64,000 bases of DNA from Aurelia coerulea (GCA_039566865.1 CM076959.1:18522501-18586500); one strand, 5' to 3'. Positions 34,501 through 46,739 are shown, counted from the stretch's first letter. The notes: generated from the letters alone by a model not told the origin. Numbers and translations are program-made.

Positions 34501-37500
34501 TTTGATAACAGTGTGATAACAGTCGATATTCTTTAGGGACAACATTATTTTACTTTTGTTTCACATCTAGCTGCGTATCGTTGTTGTAATCTTCTACAAA
34601 TTTCGCCATCACTTTTCAACTCGCTGATTTAAATTCAAATGAAAAATAAAACAATTTTTGCCATCGTTATATGCCGCACTGTGCTGCATTGTTTCTTAGT
34701 CAAACAATTTTCTTATGTATTTCACACCAAGCAGGGTATCCAGATAAATAACGCAATGAAATTTTGTCCTACAAATCACATTTCACTGTTGTTTCTTTCC
34801 AAGTAGGTCATTCATTCACTTTCTGTGTTGCACACGTAGCATGCCTGTTCTTATACAAAATATTTAGGCGTTTACCGGAAATAGCTGGTGGATTTTGTTT
34901 ACTGTAGGGTCCCTTACACTGGCGTTAGCTTTGATGTTTCTTTTAGAGTTGACGTTTCTTCTTAGAGTCGATGTTGCTTTGATGTTTCTTTGATGTTGCG
35001 TTGCATGCCTGTTCTTATACAAAATAGTCAGGCGATTACCGGAAATAGCTAGTGGATTTTTTACTGTGGGGTCCCTTACACTGGCGGTAGCTTTGATGTT
35101 TCTTTCAGAGTTATTGTTGCTTTGATGCAAGTGCTCTAAAGTTGAATTATTTTCTTCCTCGTAAAATTTATGTCGCAAGAATATCCATAAGAAATCTTGG
35201 CTTATTTACTAAGGCAGAGTCATGCATTCGGCATATTTGACGTTGTAAAAATTTCTATGGCATTTCAATGTGGTTAACTTTGTCATGAATGCGAAGGAGT
35301 CTCTGCGAAGTAAAAATTGATGCAACAATATCTTCGATACGATCCATAGGCTTATTTACGTGATTTCTACATATTTTGACCGCAGGAGAATTTTACTGGC
35401 ATTTCATTGTGGTTCGAATTTGTCGTAAATATAATACTTTATATCTATCTAAAGTTATCTACTTTTAAATTATGAATTATTCGTTAATTTTTAACCACAA
35501 AATCAGAAAGTACAATAGCCTGCAAATCATGCGAGATGATGCTGCAAGGTTCCTGCTGTGTTCAAACACTCCGATACTTTTCGAAGATTTTGAAACAAAT
35601 TCCTAAAGGTATTTTTCATGTTGGATTGAAAGAAACTTTAACTACTTTGAATAATTCTACCTTTGGACATTTCAGAAATACTCAATATGTTCATAATTAG
35701 GGTGTTTATCTGATTTTTTAAGAATTTGGGAAAATTTTTGGAATAAACTTTGAACCATCGTAATTTCTAGACCGTTTGATGAAACATGAAATAGTTTTCA
35801 AGAAAACCACAGTTTATGAATGTCTACAATATCGCAGCAAGCAAAAGTCTGTCACACTTCTGGTTTACGATTTGGAGATCGGATGATGTCACATCCTCAA
35901 AAGAGTTGAAATACAAGAAAAGTTTTAATTTCGAAATTAATTAGGATTTCGGAAAAGTCCAATTAATTTTTCATCTTTTTTAAGAATTCAGGAACAATTT
36001 TGGAGAAAGTTAAAACCATTGCAATTTCTAAACTTGTTGATGAAATATGAAATGATTTTCAAGAAAGCCATAGTTTATGAATAAAGAAAATCTTCTTGTT
36101 GCGTTTAGTGCAATTGTACAATGTTAAACAAGTAAGTAAAGTAAAATGTAAGCACTTTGATGCGAATTGAAATAAGCACGACGTTTCGAGCAATATTTCA
36201 TGAATGTCTTCGAGTGTCTCCTGCAAGTTTAGGCCATTTTGAATAAATGTGCCTGAAATTTTGGAGTAATGTTATGAGTCCCTATTGCCCTAAATGACAT
36301 CTACAAATCAGAGAATGCAGGGATACAACAGACTTGAATTCATAAATCTAGTAGCAAACTTGTAAGCTGAACATTTCCAAGCAAAAGATCATCTCGGATC
36401 AGCTCAAGGGGTGATAGCCCCACGTGTTTTGGTTGCCTTCTTAAAAATCACTCAATATCAGTGATTTAAAACACCCCACTAAGATTTTGAACAAAATGTT
36501 ATTGAATTATTTCGTGTCGTTTACAAACAATCGCGGTTTTTCGCTACTATATTGCCACCAAAACAGTCGATCTAATTGCCCGAAATATTGAATAAGACCA
36601 CAGGTAACTCTCCAACAGGGATTTTATTTGAAAACATCCATTTGGTGCTTTCCTTTATCTAACCATGTGCAAAAAGAAACATATGATTTACTCGCCAAAT
36701 GTGTGTTTTTGTGCAATGCGTTGTTTTGACTGCTTCCTTAACTGCCTGCGCATAGTGCTTCGCAGTGCACTGTTTTATCACATTGCTCCCCTGTGGTAAC
36801 AGTGCACTGCGAAGCACTATGCACAAGCAGTTAAGGAGGCATTCAAAGCAACACATTGCACAAAAACATATAAAAAAGATTGTTATCCTTGACTTCTCCA
36901 ATGATAGTGTGCGTTCCTTTCTGTCATTTATGACATAATTAAAAGCTTAACATGCATAAAGAAATCTGGCAATCATCAGCGCTTGTCTTTGCAGTATGCA
37001 GCAATCTCAGGAGATAATGAGCTCTAACGATAATGAAACAATGGCTGCCCTAACATCATACCTTGTTTAAGCCAACCATATTAGGGAAACTCTGGCCAGA
37101 TATTACTAGCTTGATGGATTTGTGTCTGGATGTACACACACCTATGATTTAACTTTTTTACTTCATTCATATATTCTGTTCCTGTTGCGTTTAATTTACT
37201 TAATTATAGTTCAGTTTTTTAGAGTTTAGTTTACTTTATAGCTACCATGCATAACCTTCCTGTTGTGCACGATAGCAATTTGGATGATGATGAGTATGAT
37301 TCAAAAATAGGCTGCCCTAAAAAAGCTAAAAATGCTAACAGGCCAATTACCAGATCAGCTACATATGGGAAATTTATTTTGGTGCTTGATGTACCTGCCA
37401 GAACAAGAAATTTGAGAATCGGCGCTGTATACGAATTTTCTGTATTATAAGAAACCGCTTATAAGAAACTCAGACTCTCAGATCGCCAAAGAATTAAGAA

Positions 37501-40500
37501 ACTCCAAAATGTTTCTCTTTATTCTCTCTTTTTTCCCGTATCATATTACTCGGAAGGGAAGACATTTGAGTGATGTCTAAACAGTGGATAAGCTTCAATA
37601 CATCTTGTTTTGAAATAAATTGTAAAGAGATTCGGATGCAAAAAAAACGAGAAGATTTAGCACACTGAGGCCTTTCTGACTTGTGTCGTCATCAGAGTGT
37701 GACTTTAAACAGTTCTGTTTAAAGTCACACTCTGATGACGACACAAGTCAGAAAGGCCTCAGTGTGCTAAATCTTCTCGTTTTTTTTGCATCCGAATCTC
37801 TTTACAATTTACTATTAAGTACCTTACCTACCAAAGTTGTTTTGAAATGTTCAGGAGGGCTCAGATTTGACAATTTTAAGAAACTTTCATACTGGCGCAC
37901 ATTCTTAGTTTCTTCTAAAAAATACGTGTAATCAAATTTTGGTGATTTTTCAAACGGGGATTCTTTTTTGGGACACCTTGTTTCATAACTGTACATTCTG
38001 GCGATACGCAGATAGATCTTTCTGGAAGAGTTTAAAACTTTTTAGAGACCCGCTAGGTCAACTAAATTATTCCAGTATGCTGTCAAAAATGTGGCTTGAT
38101 AACGGGCTATGCTGGAAGTGAGGGATTTCAATTCGCACCAAAGTGCTTATATTTACTTTATTTACTTATTTATGCTGTTAAAAAGACTTGCAAGAAATCT
38201 CGATAAAGTTATTAGCAGAATTTTATATATCAGTTAACTGACATAAGTTTGTGTTGGTTAAGAAATCAGCAAAAAAGCTTTCTCAATCGCTAGTTATCAG
38301 TGGAAAAGCGAGGGAGATAATTCAAGTAAAACTTCCACTTTTTCAGGTACGCACAATTCTCCATATGACTCGTTTTCATCAAAGAAAAACCGAAAAACTA
38401 GAAAAGACTAGACTGCAACTGTCGATTTTGTAAGATATATATTCCAGATGTAGGATATTTATAGTTAACTTTTATGATTTAGTTTTTGGGCATGATATTA
38501 TGCAAATAGATTAATAGTTGGTTTAATAATCTAAAGTTAGCCCTGTTTGGTGCCTCATAAACCGTACAAAATGATTTTATTGTCATTATATTAACTATAT
38601 AGTTTGATTCAGATTTACTAAATTCTCTTTTAGAGTTTACAAGTTGGATGAGATTCACCCAAGTTCAAATCCAGTATATCAGAGGTTAGTATCATAAGTT
38701 GTTGTTTTTTTAATAATTGCGTGTCCCTCTCGATCATGTTGAATATGAAAACTGCATAAAGAATTAAAAAAAATTGAAAAACATAGATAGGTCGGTGCAA
38801 TAATATGCAGTTATTTGACTTTCCATACACAGAACTTCCTTCGACAAATCTGAGGCTTTTGGTAAAACGTTTTAGACGATAATACTTCTAAATTAATCTT
38901 TCATACTTATGCCAGAACTTGTTCTTGTTTGGTGCTTGTTTCGTACTTGTTTAAGCTTTGAGATGGGAAAATGTTTCAGGTAGGGCATTGTGAAGGTTCT
39001 AGTTTTTGCTTTCTGGATAATTTTGTCACAACTAGAATATTGTAACAAAATTACAGTTATTTATTCCTAAGGGAATAAGAGTTCAGAAGGCTGAATCTTT
39101 AAGGGGAAGACAGCTAGGAATTGTCGAAGCTATGAAATGGGAAGATTTTTTAAGGTTGAGCATTGTGAATGTTTTTATTTTGCTTTCTGAATACCGGGTA
39201 CTCCTGTTTAAAAAATCACCAACAATTTATAATCAAACCATTCGTAAAATTTTCTTTTTGAATTGCTTTGTCAAAGACCCAAAAATGTTCACAGATGATA
39301 AAATGTCTGCTTTTGGCGTAGCAATTACACGTTGAAAAACGTTATTTTGAGCTGTTAATGTAGTTTTTCAGCAAAATACTCAATCTTGCCTAAGAGTCAC
39401 ATTTTTCAGATTTTGAAGTCTCCAATGCTAGTGTGCATTTATTTCTGTCGTTTATGACTAAACTAAAAGTTTTACATCCACAAAGAAATTGATTTTGCAG
39501 TCATCAGTGTTTTTTGCAGTATGATTCAAAGCAGGTAGCCCTAAAAAGAGCTAAATTTGCTATTTTTTTAAACTAATTACAAGATCATCTATGTCTTGGA
39601 AAACAATATGGTCCTTGATCTACTTGACAAAAAAAGAAAATTGAAGATCGGCCATGTAATCAAATTTTGGTGAATTTTTAAACGGGAGTACTTTTTTGGG
39701 ACACCCGGTAGTTTGTATCGACTAGGGTATTTACTCCTTGAGAAAAAAGAGTTGAGATTCTTTGTTCGGATTTGCTGCAAATGAAATAATTAGGAGATCG
39801 AAAACGCATCACTATCAGGGTGTGAGATATTTTAACACATCAGGACAATAAACAGCAAAGTATAGATTGGAGGAGATAGTCTTTGAAACATAATTCAAGA
39901 GCTTTAGCGCTGTAGTGTGTAAAAATATGAATACAAAATTTACTACGACTATTCAGATGTTTCCTACTCAAATAAAACTCCAGCAGTGAACATCATCACT
40001 AAAATTCAAGCTATTTTCGCTATTTTATTGATAAAGAACAAAAAATCGAAATGTCTGACTGAGTTTAATTAATTTTTGAATGCTCGATAGAAGAACATAG
40101 ATTGATTGTGACTGAAGCAATAGAGAAGCATTACATTTCAAGAAAGTTGAAGGAAGAGGGATTGAAAAGTTAACATAGGAACTCATCGTAAAGGGGTGGA
40201 AAAATGGACATACCGTAAAAGCTCTATTAAGCCGCTGGGGGGCTTATTTAATTTTGGACATTTTTTAGTCCTTTTTGCACCACATTTTGCGGTTTAAACA
40301 TACAATTTTACGAGTTAAATACATGAATTCGGCAAAGTTTTATCTCAAAACACATCTAAATCAACATGCAAACTTATTTACTTCAATGAATGGAAAATCT
40401 TTGGTAACCTCTGGAATTTGATATAAGTGGGGGGGGGGGGCTTGATAGAAAGGGGGGCTTAATAGAGCTTTTACGGTACATACTCTCAGTCAGCAAAGAG

Positions 40501-41513
40501 ACATCGAGAAATGAAAATAGAAACTTACCAGTGTGTGTTCTCTTGTGAATTTTGAGATTTTCGCTTCTAGCAAATAGTTTCCCGCAGCCAGGAAATGGAC
40601 AAGGGAACGGCTTCTCTCCAGTATGCACCCGCAAATGGTTCACCAGTTTATACTTAGCTTTAAAAGGTAGTCCATTTCTCGGACAGTTCTGCCATTGGCA
40701 TACGTACAAACCATTGCCAGTGTCCGCTGTTTGAACATGTTCTTCATTAAGATGATTAACAATATCTTGCATCAAAGTGAACTGCCTACCGCACGGTTTC
40801 ATCTTGCTATACCCGTGTTGCTCCACCCACATGCAAGTCATGATGTGGGGTGTCGAGGATTGCCTCACGTAGGGGTAGAACATGCCAGGAGTTGTCGCTT
40901 GTGCTCCATGAACGAATGACTGGTCGAGGAACTGAGCATGAACGTTCGGAGGCGCACCGTATCGATTTCTGCCGTACATGTCGCTGTCTAGACCGTAAGG
41001 AACGTGACTTGATAAGAGTGAACCGCTGTATCCCCGAGCTGGTGGCACGAATGAAGGGTAGCACATGTAAGGGTTAGACTGTGGCTCGTTGGATGTTAAA
41101 CTGTGGTGACCCGTCGTTGGTCCTGTCGACTGCGAAGGGTAGTAACCATGCCGATGACTATGAGGCGAATAACGAGCTGAGCTACTGCTTCCTGTCCCTA
41201 AAGACTCGTAAAACGGAGTATTCAAGCTCGAAGGACCTGTAGTGTTGCTTTGCAGATGGATATGAGAGTCCTGTCTCAAATACGGGTCAGCGTGAGCTGG
41301 GAAAGTCGACTGACTTGAGTTACACGACGAGTGCATTGACGAAGTGTGATAGGGGGAATGAATTGGGGTTTGCAGGGGTACAGCTTGGGAACTGAATCCT
41401 GGGGGAGATTTATGTTCAAAAATGTCACTCATCGATTTGAATGGCCGGTATGAGTGAAAACAATACCGGTACGAACACAACAAAGCAGAAGGAGGGTATT
41501 TGACAAGACTCAT
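31530..41513 (-). CDS. Zic-family C2H2 zinc-finger transcription factor, two exons
   Basis: Exon 1 is 41513-40529 and exon 2 is 31828-31530 (TAA). ACT-G|GTAAG joins ATTTTCAG|GC in phase, giving TG|EKPF. The product is 427 residues from the first ATG, or 400 from a second ATG at 41432 ([13 protein letters not shown]), which is as plausible. The N-terminal half is Ser/Pro/His/Tyr-rich and low in complexity. Five C2H2 fingers follow: CMWVEQ...HLNEEH with the long Cys-Cys spacing of Zic finger 1; CQWQNC...HLRVH; CPFPGC...[17 protein letters not shown]...[30 protein letters not shown]. The order and the SSDRKKH and [12 protein letters not shown] signatures separate Zic from Gli and Glis. A Ser/Glu/Asp-rich tail follows finger 5. 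Zic proteins bind DNA in the nucleus and pattern neural and mesodermal tissue in animals. The 8.7-kb intron is full of foldback elements. Confidence 0.93.
31920..32120. repeat. Local ~148-bp tandem duplication in the Zic intron
   Basis: GTCCTGAACATAAAAGTAAT near 31961 recurs as GTCCTGAACATAAGATTAAT near 32110, with surrounding GTTGCCTGGTG/GTTGCTTGGTG conserved. This is the same local duplication process that copied the exon-2 acceptor. Confidence 0.6.
32125..32186 (-). pseudogene. Duplicated Zic exon-2 acceptor and exon start
   Basis: TTTATTTCAG|GTGAAAAGCG at 32186 mirrors the true exon-2 acceptor, TCATTTTCAG|GCGAAAAGCC at 31828. ATATTGCAAT is shared in the intron just upstream of both. Spliced from exon 1 in phase, it encodes [20 protein letters not shown] and then stops at 32125. 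It is either a decayed duplicate or an alternative terminal exon producing Zic without fingers 4 and 5. Confidence 0.6.
32493..33101. mobile_element. Foldback with CAGGGTGTCCC ends (Zic intron)
   Basis: CAGGTTGTCCCAAAAAATTG at the left is inverted as TTTTTTTCGGGACACCCTG at the right, followed by TA. Inner arms GCCTAAAGATTGTGACAAAA / TTTTGTCACAATCTTCAAGC and TTTTGTCTTACTATTTTGCA / TGCAAAGTAGTAAGACAAAA also pair. Confidence 0.85.
33502..34060 (+). pseudogene. LINE C-terminal fragment (Zic intron, opposite strand)
   Basis: A frame reads [20 protein letters not shown] and [19 protein letters not shown], a stop follows, and another frame continues [20 protein letters not shown]. These match the end of CR1/Rex-like ORF2 (RAKS-T-H-rNLQ-L--E-YK---lsP-y--e-F, then SFRG--LWN-L). 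The 3' end carries (GAT)n near 34050. Confidence 0.8.
34838..35135. repeat. Two-unit tandem duplication, ~165 bp
   Basis: GCATGCCTGTTCTTATACAA begins both units (about 34840 and 35004). ACCGGAAATAGCT, GTCCCTTACACTGGCG and AGCTTTGATGTTTCTTT follow in each in the same order. Zic intron. Confidence 0.8.
35570..36090. mobile_element. AGCATAGG-type MITE (family B), rearranged copy
   Basis: Contains GAAAGAAACTTTAACTACTT, TTCTACCTTTGGACATTTCA, inverted AAAACCACAGTTTATGAATG, and GATGATGTCACATCCTCAAA. A second part with ATAGTTTATGAAT lies near 36070. Internally duplicated and decayed. Confidence 0.55.
36083..36202. repeat. ~115-bp dispersed repeat, copy 1
   Basis: AAGAAAATCTTCTTGTTGCG, TAGTGCAATTGTACAATG, AAGCACTTTGATGCGAATT and AAATAAGCACGACGTTTCGA recur in the same order at 53768-53885. 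Origin unknown. Confidence 0.65.
36703..36868. mobile_element. ~166-bp foldback element
   Basis: TTTTTGTGCAATGCGTTGTT is inverted as AACACATTGCACAAAAA, and GCATAGTGCTTCGCAGTGCA pairs with TGCACTGCGAAGCACTATGC. Almost entirely stem. Confidence 0.8.
37230..37985. mobile_element. GGGACACC-type element split by a TA-flanked MITE
   Basis: The left part (GCTAACAGGCCAATTACCAG ... TTGAGAATCGGC) and right part (AATCAAATTTTGGTGA ... TTTTTTGGGACACC) are colinear with an uninterrupted copy near 39560-39710. Between them, 37431-37930 is an inserted MITE with TAAGAAAC-type inverted ends that itself contains a perfect palindrome. Confidence 0.65.
37617..37810. repeat. Perfect 194-bp palindrome
   Basis: The arms 37617-37712 and 37715-37810 are exact reverse complements over all 96 bp, separated by TT. 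It starts AAATTGTAAAGAGATTCGGA and its centre is AAACAG-TT-CTGTTT. It lies inside the MITE at 37431-37930. The lack of any mismatch implies a recent origin, gene conversion between arms, or an assembly artefact. Confidence 0.93.
39190..39710. mobile_element. Foldback with CCGGGTGTCCC-type ends (Zic intron)
   Basis: The left TACCGGGTACTCCTGTTTAA is inverted at the right as AAACGGGAGTACTTTTTTGG followed by GACACCCGGTA. The left end has lost ~8 bp. ATCACCAACAATTTA pairs with AAATTTTGGTGAAT. Confidence 0.7.
40211..40479. mobile_element. TACCGTAAA-type MITE, copy 2, intact
   Basis: TACCGTAAAAGCTCTATTAA at the left is inverted as TTAATAGAGCTTTTACGGTA at the right, 269 bp in total. Internal GTTTAAACATACAATTTTAC, CAAAGTTTTATCTCAAAACA and a poly-G run match copy 1 at 30360-30790. 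It lies about 50 bp downstream of the Zic exon-1 donor, in the intron. Confidence 0.9.
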
Positions 41514-41880
41514 ATACAGAGCTAAATGAATTAAAGGGCCTAATAATGTTTAGCAAATCCGGCCGAGGTCGCTTGCATTCGATATGACCCGCCGACACAC
41601 TAGTTTACCGTTTGCTCTCACCACTCAACTGCTTGCTGCACTCTGTATGCGTTCTCCTCTCTGCCAAGTTTATATTCAACTACAACCGATGACGGCGCCT
41701 GAGCAAGTGTTTATGATTCTCCACGTAATAATGATGTTCTGTCTTTCTGTTGACTTGCCTCTCTCTCTATCGTATTGTTATTATTTGTCTCATTAATTCT
41801 CTGGAGATTGTCATATATTATAACCAAGCCGGAAAGGCTATGCTCAGCGATTCGCCTTGTCCCTGGCAGGCCTTCTTCTT
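41514..41880 (-). promoter_or_regulatory. Zic 5' flank, presumptive promoter/5' UTR
   Basis: About 370 bp of pyrimidine-rich, non-repetitive sequence lies between the Zic start codon and the satellite field. This is the only unique DNA immediately upstream. No TATA box or other motif can be assigned with confidence. Confidence 0.35.
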
Positions 41881-42370
41881 ATGAGTTTCTGTCAGTGACC
41901 TGAGTAAATTAGAAATGAGTTGATGTCAAATTGGAGTTCGCAAAACGATGATGCAAATGATTTGAAGGAACATATGCGGAGAAATTTAAACGGCGAATCT
42001 TGAATGGTAAGCGAAGGCTACTCGATTCAAAAATTGATACTTCGTTTGTGTTTTTCTTATTATTTTCAGTTCGTGACCTCAGTAAATTAGTGCTTAGTTA
42101 TTGTCAGAAAGATGGGAGTTCAAGAAACGAGGTATCAGTCAATCAAATAAGAAGGTAATCAAGGAAGTATTGGGAGACATGCCAGAGAAATATATTATGA
42201 ATGAGGGAATAGAGTAAAGAACTGCCAGAAAACATTCAACAAAATTGCGCAGCAAAATTACGTAAAAGTATAATTCTTGAAGTATGCCCAGGCAAACTCT
42301 AGTTAAATTGATTTATTGTCAGCAAAATAGGAGTTCAAAAATCGATATGTCAGTGAAATAAGTAAGATTA

Positions 42371-44130
42371 TGTCAATAAAACTAGGGTTCATAAAAGGTT
42401 GACTGAGTAAATCAAGCAATACGGAGAAATACACGGAAATTTTGAATAGTAGATGCCCAGGCAAATTGAAGTTAAACTGAGTTGATGTCAATAAAACTAG
42501 GGTTCATAAAAGGTTGACTGAGTGAATCAAGCAATACGGAGAAATACACGGAAATTTTGAATAGTAGATGCCCAGGCAAATTGAAGTTAAACTGAGTTGA
42601 TGTCAATAAAACTAGGGTTCATAAAAGGTTGATTGAGTGAATCAAGCAATACGGAGAAATACACGGAAATTTTGAATAGTAGATGCCCAGGCAAATTGAA
42701 GTTAAACTGAGTTGATGTCAATAAAACTAGGGTTCATAAAAGGTTGACTGAATGAATCAAGCAATACGGAGAAATACACGGAAATTTTGAATAGTAGATG
42801 CCCAGGCAAATTGAAGTTAAACTGAGTTGATGTCAATAAAACTAGGGTTCATAAAAGGTTGACTGAATGAATCAAGCAATACGGAGAAATACACGGAAAT
42901 CTTGAAAAGTAGATGCCCAGGCAAATTGAAGTTAAACTGAGTTGATGCCAATAAAACTAGGGTTCATTAAAGGTTGATTGAGTGAATAAAGCAATACGGA
43001 GAAATACACGGAAATTTTGAATAGTAGATGCCCAAGCAAATTGAAGTTAAACTGAGTTGATGTCAATAAAACTAGGGTTCATAAAAGGTTGACTGAGTAA
43101 ATCAAGCAATACGGAGAAATACACGGAAATTTTGAATAGTAGATGCCCAGGCAAATTGAAGTTAAACTGAGTTGATGTCAATAAAACTAGGGTTCATAAA
43201 AGGTTGACTGAGTAAATCAAGCACGAGAAATACACGGAAATTTTGAATAGTAGATGCCTAGGCAAATTGAAGTTAAACTGAGTTGATGTCAATAAAACTA
43301 GGGTTCATAAAAGGTTGATTGAGTGAATCAAGCAATGTCGAGAAATACACGGAAATTTTGAATAGTAGATGCCCAGGCAAATTGAAGTTAAACTGAGTTG
43401 ATGACAATAAAACTAGGGTTCATAAAAGGTTGACTAAATGAATCAAGCAATACGGAGAAATACATGGAAATTTTGAATAGTAGATGCCCAGGCAAATTGA
43501 AGTTAAACTGAGTTGATGTCAATAAAACTAGTGTTCATAAAAGGCTGATTGAGTGAATCAAGCAATACGGAGAAATACACGGACATTTTGAATAGTAGAT
43601 GCCCAGGCAAATTGAAGTTAAACTGAGTTGATGTCAATAAAACTAGGGTTCATAAAAGGTTGACTGAGTAAATCAAGCACGAGAAATACACGGAAATTTT
43701 GAATAGTAGATGCCCAGGCAAATTGAAGTTAAACTGAGTTGATGACAATAAAACTAGGGTTCATAAAAGTTTGACTAAATGAATCAAGCAATACGGAGAA
43801 ATACATGGAAATTTTGAATAGTAGATGCCCAGGCAAATTGATGTTAAACTGAGTTGATGTCAATAAAACTAGGGTTCATAAAAGGTTGATTGAGTGAATC
43901 AAGCAATACGGAGAAATACACGGAAATTTTGAATAGTAGATGCCCATGCAAATTGAAGTTAAACTGAGTTGATGTCAATAAAACTAGGGTTCATAAAAGG
44001 TTGATTGAGTGAATCAAGCAATGTGGAGAAATACACGGAAATTTTGAATAGTAGATGCCCAGGCAAATTGAAGTTAAACTGAGTTGATGTCAATAAAACT
44101 AGGGTTCATAAATGTTTAACTGAGTGAATT
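42371..44130. repeat. 115-bp tandem array, ~15 copies
   Basis: The phrase ACTAGGGTTCATAAAAGG recurs 16 times with near-constant 115-bp spacing (42382, 42497, 42612 and so on to about 44098). Units differ by a few substitutions. Two units share the same 7-bp deletion (CAAGCACGAGAAATAC). Confidence 0.97.
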
Positions 44131-45538
44131 GAAATATATAGAGTACAATCAAGAAATTAGATGGAGACATATTTGACGAAATTTGAATTTTGAATTTTTA
44201 AAATTTGACGAAATTTGAATTTGAACTGTTGCTCTGAAGATGCCCTAGTGGGCGACACTAGTTAGCAGATAACTGAATTAATGAAAAAAGCGGAAAAGAT
44301 AAAAATCGATGCCTGCTCTCTGTGGATGTTGTCCCTCTTCATTGTTCACTTATGACGAAATTTGAACAGTATATGCGAAGGGAAGTTGACATCAAACTGA
44401 GTTGATGTCAGTCAAATTTGGGTTCATAAACGTTCGGAATAATTAATAGGGGAAATAAATTCTAGGGAAATGTACGGAAAAATGTTGCATTGAATGGCAT
44501 TGGAATATAACTTGATTCACAAATTGCTACATTAGTAGTTTTCTCTCTTTTGGATTCTTTTAGTACCCTTGAAATTAACCTTGTTTGATGCCGGGGAAAT
44601 ATACACTGCAGATCTTGTAAGACATTTGAAGGTGAATTAAGATTGCAATTGACTAACAAGTTGATACAGAATCTGCGTGTCTTCAGAAAATTGAATTGAT
44701 TAGGTAAATAGGGAAAAAGAGTAAGAAATTGGCAAGAATTATACCGAAAACCTTACATGACAAATCTTAAATGCTATGTTAGAGCAAATTCTAATTTGAG
44801 TATTGTCAGTAAACTAGAATTCATAAACGCTCCAAGGAAGCGAAGAACGGCCAAGAAAATATGAAATTATGTCGAGAAACTTACATGTTAGATTTTGAGT
44901 TATAAGCAAAGGAAATTTATTTGAAAATCAATTTATTGTCAGTAAAATTAGAGCGCCTAAAAGTTGGCTGAATGAAAATAGCAAATAATTGCCATAAAAA
45001 CTTGTCGACAAAATAATATGATAGCACAAATTGAAGTGATGAATTGTCAGTGACCTAGCATTCATAAAAGCTAAATAAGGCAGAGAATTTTCAGGAAAAT
45101 ATACGGGAAAGCTTTTACAACGAATCTTGAATGGAATATGAAAGGCAAATAGTTTGAAAGGCTATCCAAATCAACACAATTGTTTGAAGCTCAGGGACAA
45201 CATTGATTAGATGGATAATGAATGCCAATAAATTGCTACAAGGAAGCAAACCAGAAAAAGTTGCAAGCCCATTGTTGCGTGGTATTTAAAGGCAAATTGA
45301 TTAGAAAATTGGTTTGAAAATAAAGTTTTTGCTTGTGAAATTAGAGCTTCTAAAATCTGAATCAGATCTGCTGGGAAGATGTATGGAAATATTGGCGTGA
45401 AACCTTGACAGGAACTTGACAACAAATTGATTGGGAATGAGATCGCAAATGAAGTTTTGCCTGTGAAATTAGAGCTTCTAAGATCTGCCAGGAAAATATC
45501 TGGAAAAACTTGCTTGAGATCTTCAATGGTAATGGAAA

Positions 45539-45994
45539 GAATGCAATAGAACTGCAGAACAGATGCTTTGCAATAGACGTCTTCAAATGTTTGAATGGCC
45601 TTTCACCAGACAGTTCACACAATATTTCAACCGCCATCAAGCACGGAAAAAACACATGGGGAATCGGAGATACTGAGGAAGGGTACTGATGAAGAGTTGT
45701 CTACTGAGGAAGGGTTATGCCCGATACGTTTAGTCCAATTAAATCCTGGCATTTTAGTTTAATCAATGGAGAAATTTATGTTTATCAACTGTAACTATTG
45801 CCGCACGTCAACATCAAGATTTTATTTAACTGGAATCGGATCAAGTCTTGTTTTACCACCAATAAGAACAGAAAGTGGCAAGCGAACATTCGCTTTCCAG
45901 AGAGTTCAGATTTTTTTAAACCTTCCCAAGGACATTTGGGACGAAGAACCTCTCTTGCGTTTCAAGCACAAACTCAACCTTCATAGAGCATTTT
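45539..45994 (+). pseudogene. Decayed LINE C-terminal fragment in the satellite field
   Basis: Frames encode LQNRCFAIDVFKCLNGLSP, then after breaks FYLTGIGSSLVLPPIRTESG, KRTFAFQRVQIFLNLPKD and LLRFKHKLNLHRAF. The LP-i-TE-GkrtFaF-g---fN-LP pattern is the LINE ORF2 C-terminus. Frameshifts and stops are present. Confidence 0.7.
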
Positions 45995-46739
45995 AATGAC
46001 AAAGTTTTGAACATACTTTTAACTTCAATGTAATTTTTGATTTGTTGTTTCATCCTTTTTCGTTTAACAGGTTTTTGACTGATAAAATAATTTCTATTCT
46101 GAACAAGTAAACCTGTGTAAATATTACTTATCATTACTAAAATCATCACAGCAAATTGATTACAAATCGGTTACTAGAGTAAAACGTTATTTGTATGACA
46201 AGCCTGAGTTATTGCCAGTAAAATATGGCTCCTTGAATTTGAATGAAGTAAGATCTGCTAGGAAAAAGTATATTGAAAAGCTCGATGGGAATCTTGAACG
46301 GTGTTTGACAGCAAATTGATTGGAAATCGACCAGTAGGGTAATACATTATTTGTGTGTAACTGAGTTATTAAATTGTCAGCGAAATTACAGTAGCTAAAA
46401 TCTCGCCATGTTGAGTTAGATATGAAGAAGTAAAGAAATGCCGGCGAAATATACGGACAGACTTAAACGGCAACTCTCGTGTCTTGTACCAAGTTAAATT
46501 GATTTTGAAATTGATCAGAAATTGAATTCTTATTTGTCTGACCGAAATTATTTATTTTCAGTAGAATTAGAGCTTGGTTCAGTAAAATTAAAGTTCCTCA
46601 AAGCTGGATAGAATACAGGACTACCAAACACGGAGAATTTTGAGCTGCATGCCAAAGCAAATTGATTTTTATTCGTTTGATTTTAGAATCCAAAATTGAT
46701 CAAATAAATAATGGAAGACTGAAATGTGTTACATGATGA

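Noticed and set aside
40552..41077. Plus- and minus-strand ORFs overlapping Zic exon 1
   Set aside because: They are other frames of the coding exon, kept open by its higher GC content and biased codons.
42371..44130. CRISPR-like regular repeats
   Set aside because: The 115-bp units are contiguous with no unique spacers, in a eukaryotic setting. It is a satellite.
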